Source: Streptomyces albospinus (GTDB taxonomy: Bacteria > Actinomycetota > Actinomycetes > Streptomycetales > Streptomycetaceae). From it: a DNA stretch of 64,000 bases. The stretch is from the NCBI RefSeq assembly GCF_014648695.1, contig NZ_BMRP01000010.1, forward strand, positions 62,001 to 126,000, read 5' to 3'. Positions 62,983-64,000 of this stretch are shown here, piece by piece. Position 1 is the first letter of the stretch. Each line of letters opens with the position of its first letter. The position numbers and the translations under genes were made by a program. The notes beneath the pieces are model-generated. The model saw nothing but the letters and a program-made list of their open reading frames with translations. It ran no database searches and was not told where the DNA came from.

Positions 62983-63615
62983 CTACGGGACGGGCAGGCC
63001 GGCGGCGAGCTGCCCGAAGACCTGTGTCAGTACCGCGCCCAGTGGCACGGCTTCGTCGGCCCGCAGGCTGTGTTCGACGGCCACTCCGCTGCCGGCCGCG
63101 ACCGCAGCCGCCACCAGCTTCGGGTAGACGTCGCGTTCGGCATCGGTGCCGGTGCGGCGCGCGACGGCCTTGGCCAACTCCTGCTGGGCGGCGGCGTTGG
63201 CCTTGACGATCTCACCGGCCAGCGCGGGTTCGGCCAGCATCAGCCGCACCCCCTCGCGCCAACGCTCGTTCTGCGGCCCGGAGTTGCCCGGGGGGACGAA
63301 CTGGCCCAGGACGGCGTGGAGCAGCGAGTCCCAGAGTGGTTCGCCGGCCGGACGGGCGAGCAGGTCGTCGGCGACCCGGAGCATCCGCTCCGAGTGGCTG
63401 GCGGCGATCGCCTCGGCCTTGCCGCCGAAGTAGTTGCGGAAGGTACGGACGGAGACGTTGGCCTCGGCGGCGATCTGATCAACCGTCACATCGGCCCAGC
63501 CGTGCAGGACACAGAGCCGGATCGCCGCCTGGCTCAGCGCGACCCGGGTCTCCCGCTTCTTGCGCTCGCGGAGTCCGGGCTGCCCGGTCGTGCGTGCCTC
63601 GTCTGTGGGTGCCAT
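62983..63615 (-). CDS. TetR-family regulator
   Basis: The 210-residue protein has an N-terminal helix-turn-helix (KRETRVALSQAAIRLCV, VTVDQIAAEANVSVRTFRNYF) and a ligand-binding C-terminal part. A basic lead precedes the helix. It probably represses its own gene and the monooxygenase downstream through the operator cluster at 63629-63685. The ligand is unknown, though an antibiotic-like aromatic compound would fit the target. Confidence 0.9.
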   Translation of the reverse strand: MAPTDEARTTGQPGLRERKKRETRVALSQAAIRLCVLHGWADVTVDQIAAEANVSVRTFRNYFGGKAEAIAASHSERMLRVADDLLARPAGEPLWDSLLHAVLGQFVPPGNSGPQNERWREGVRLMLAEPALAGEIVKANAAAQQELAKAVARRTGTDAERDVYPKLVAAAVAAGSGVAVEHSLRADEAVPLGAVLTQVFGQLAAGLPVP

Positions 63616-63628
63616 GCGAGGAGCGTAG

Positions 63629-63685
63629 GGCAAATCTTGCCGTCGGGGCAAGATTGCCCGTGAAGAAAGATTGCCTAAACGGCAA
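63629..63685. promoter_or_regulatory. Triple inverted-repeat operator upstream of tetR gene
   Basis: Three GGCAA/TTGCC-type dyads follow one another: GGCAAATCTTGCC at 63629-63641, GGCAAGATTGCC at 63647-63658 and TTGCCTAAACGGCAA at 63671-63685. The AT-rich centres and helical spacing fit binding by a TetR dimer, and the start codon of the regulator lies 14 bases from the first dyad. Confidence 0.65.
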
Positions 63686-63828
63686 GTTTTTGGAACCGTG
63701 GGTGCGGCTACAGCCCCGGGCCGGCATCCACAGCACCTCGTCGGCCTCCTCGTCGGCACGCAGCGCGGCGCGTACCCGCAGCTGCACCATGGCGGCGATT
63801 CCCGGGGCGACCGCGGGGGTCAGGCCGA

Positions 63829-64000
63829 TCAGCGCGAGGCGTTCAGTGCGTCGCGCCAGACCGGGCTGTCGACGTAGTGGTTGTCGAAGCGCTCTGAGGA
63901 GTCCTTGATTTCCTGAGGGCCGGCTTCACCGCGCATGACGCGGCCCAGCAGCCGGAGGTAGTCGAAGCGCGCCATGCCGGGTGTGAAGGCGAACAAGACG
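63829..64000 (-). CDS. C-terminal part of a gene cut by the window end
   Basis: The last 57 codons on the minus strand read as protein, with FAFTPGMARFDYLRLLGR, VMRGEAGPQEIKDSSERFDN and a stop at 63829-63831 after DALNASR. No family is recognised. The stop lies 144 bases upstream of the operator cluster, and the gene starts beyond the window. Confidence 0.5.
   Translation of the reverse strand, partial: VLFAFTPGMARFDYLRLLGRVMRGEAGPQEIKDSSERFDNHYVDSPVWRDALNASR

Noticed and set aside
63479..63790. Minus-strand frame ahead of the TetR gene
   Set aside because: It covers the operator cluster and part of the regulator in the wrong frame. A short DEEADEVLWMPA part looks protein-like, but it is too little to call a gene.
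1..64000. CRISPR arrays, tRNA or rRNA genes, intact insertion sequences
   Set aside because: No regularly spaced direct repeats of CRISPR size, no cloverleaf-type sequences and no complete transposase with terminal repeats were found by eye. Small RNAs cannot be excluded without computation.

Overview
The window is high-GC actinobacterial DNA, almost certainly a Streptomyces chromosome. Signs of this are the third-position G/C bias, many GTG starts with GTGA or ATGA stop/start overlaps, a SARP-type giant regulator, a LAL-type regulator, a DAHP synthase of class II, and rare TTA leucine codons concentrated in one cluster. No rRNA, tRNA, CRISPR array or intact transposon was seen.

Region 1 (1-6403) is a poly-gamma-glutamate type envelope locus. 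It holds a multi-pass HAMP sensor-like protein cut by the window edge, then pgsB and pgsC, a Tat-exported NlpC/P60-like hydrolase and a GT39-type membrane glycosyltransferase. All run rightward and most are coupled.

Region 2 (about 6.9-40.1 kb) looks like one biosynthetic gene cluster. The rightward arm carries a ketoreductase, a UbiD decarboxylase, an ANL ligase, an ACP, a ketosynthase, a short ketosynthase-like partner without the cysteine, a second ANL ligase, two small accessory proteins and a class II DAHP synthase. One open frame then joins a CreE-like (nitrosuccinate-forming) monooxygenase to a CreD-like nitrosuccinate lyase. A class III aminotransferase, a PPTase and a LAL regulator that has lost its DNA-binding end follow. 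After an intergenic zone with an IS remnant come UbiX and a luciferase-type monooxygenase. The leftward arm carries an EamA exporter, an SDR, a truncated aminotransferase, an acyl-CoA dehydrogenase, an MFS exporter and a TauD-type dioxygenase. A SARP with ATPase and TPR-like regions closes the cluster. The gene set suggests a shikimate-derived acid that is activated, extended on a discrete ACP/KS, and modified by nitrous acid (diazo, nitroso or deamination chemistry) and prFMN-dependent decarboxylation. TTA codons in seven of these genes, and a palindrome in the SARP promoter, suggest bldA and receptor-type control. The product is not identifiable from sequence alone.

Region 3 (40.1-56 kb) is mixed. 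It has an ApbE / FMN-binding / ferric-reductase-like flavin electron-transfer operon with a divergent two-component system, a CBS-BON protein, PPK2, a truncated GNAT-CoA-ligase gene, an HdeD-like membrane protein, argG with a probable ArgR box and a strong terminator, MepB, and a MocR regulator divergent from DoxX.

Region 4 (56-64 kb) holds a compact leftward ACP-ketosynthase-thioester reductase operon, two FAD monooxygenases with well-defined promoter or operator elements, a TetR regulator with a triple operator, and the tail of a further gene. Relics of sigma-factor, Lrp, O-methyltransferase, transposase and LuxR-HTH genes show substantial decay between operons.
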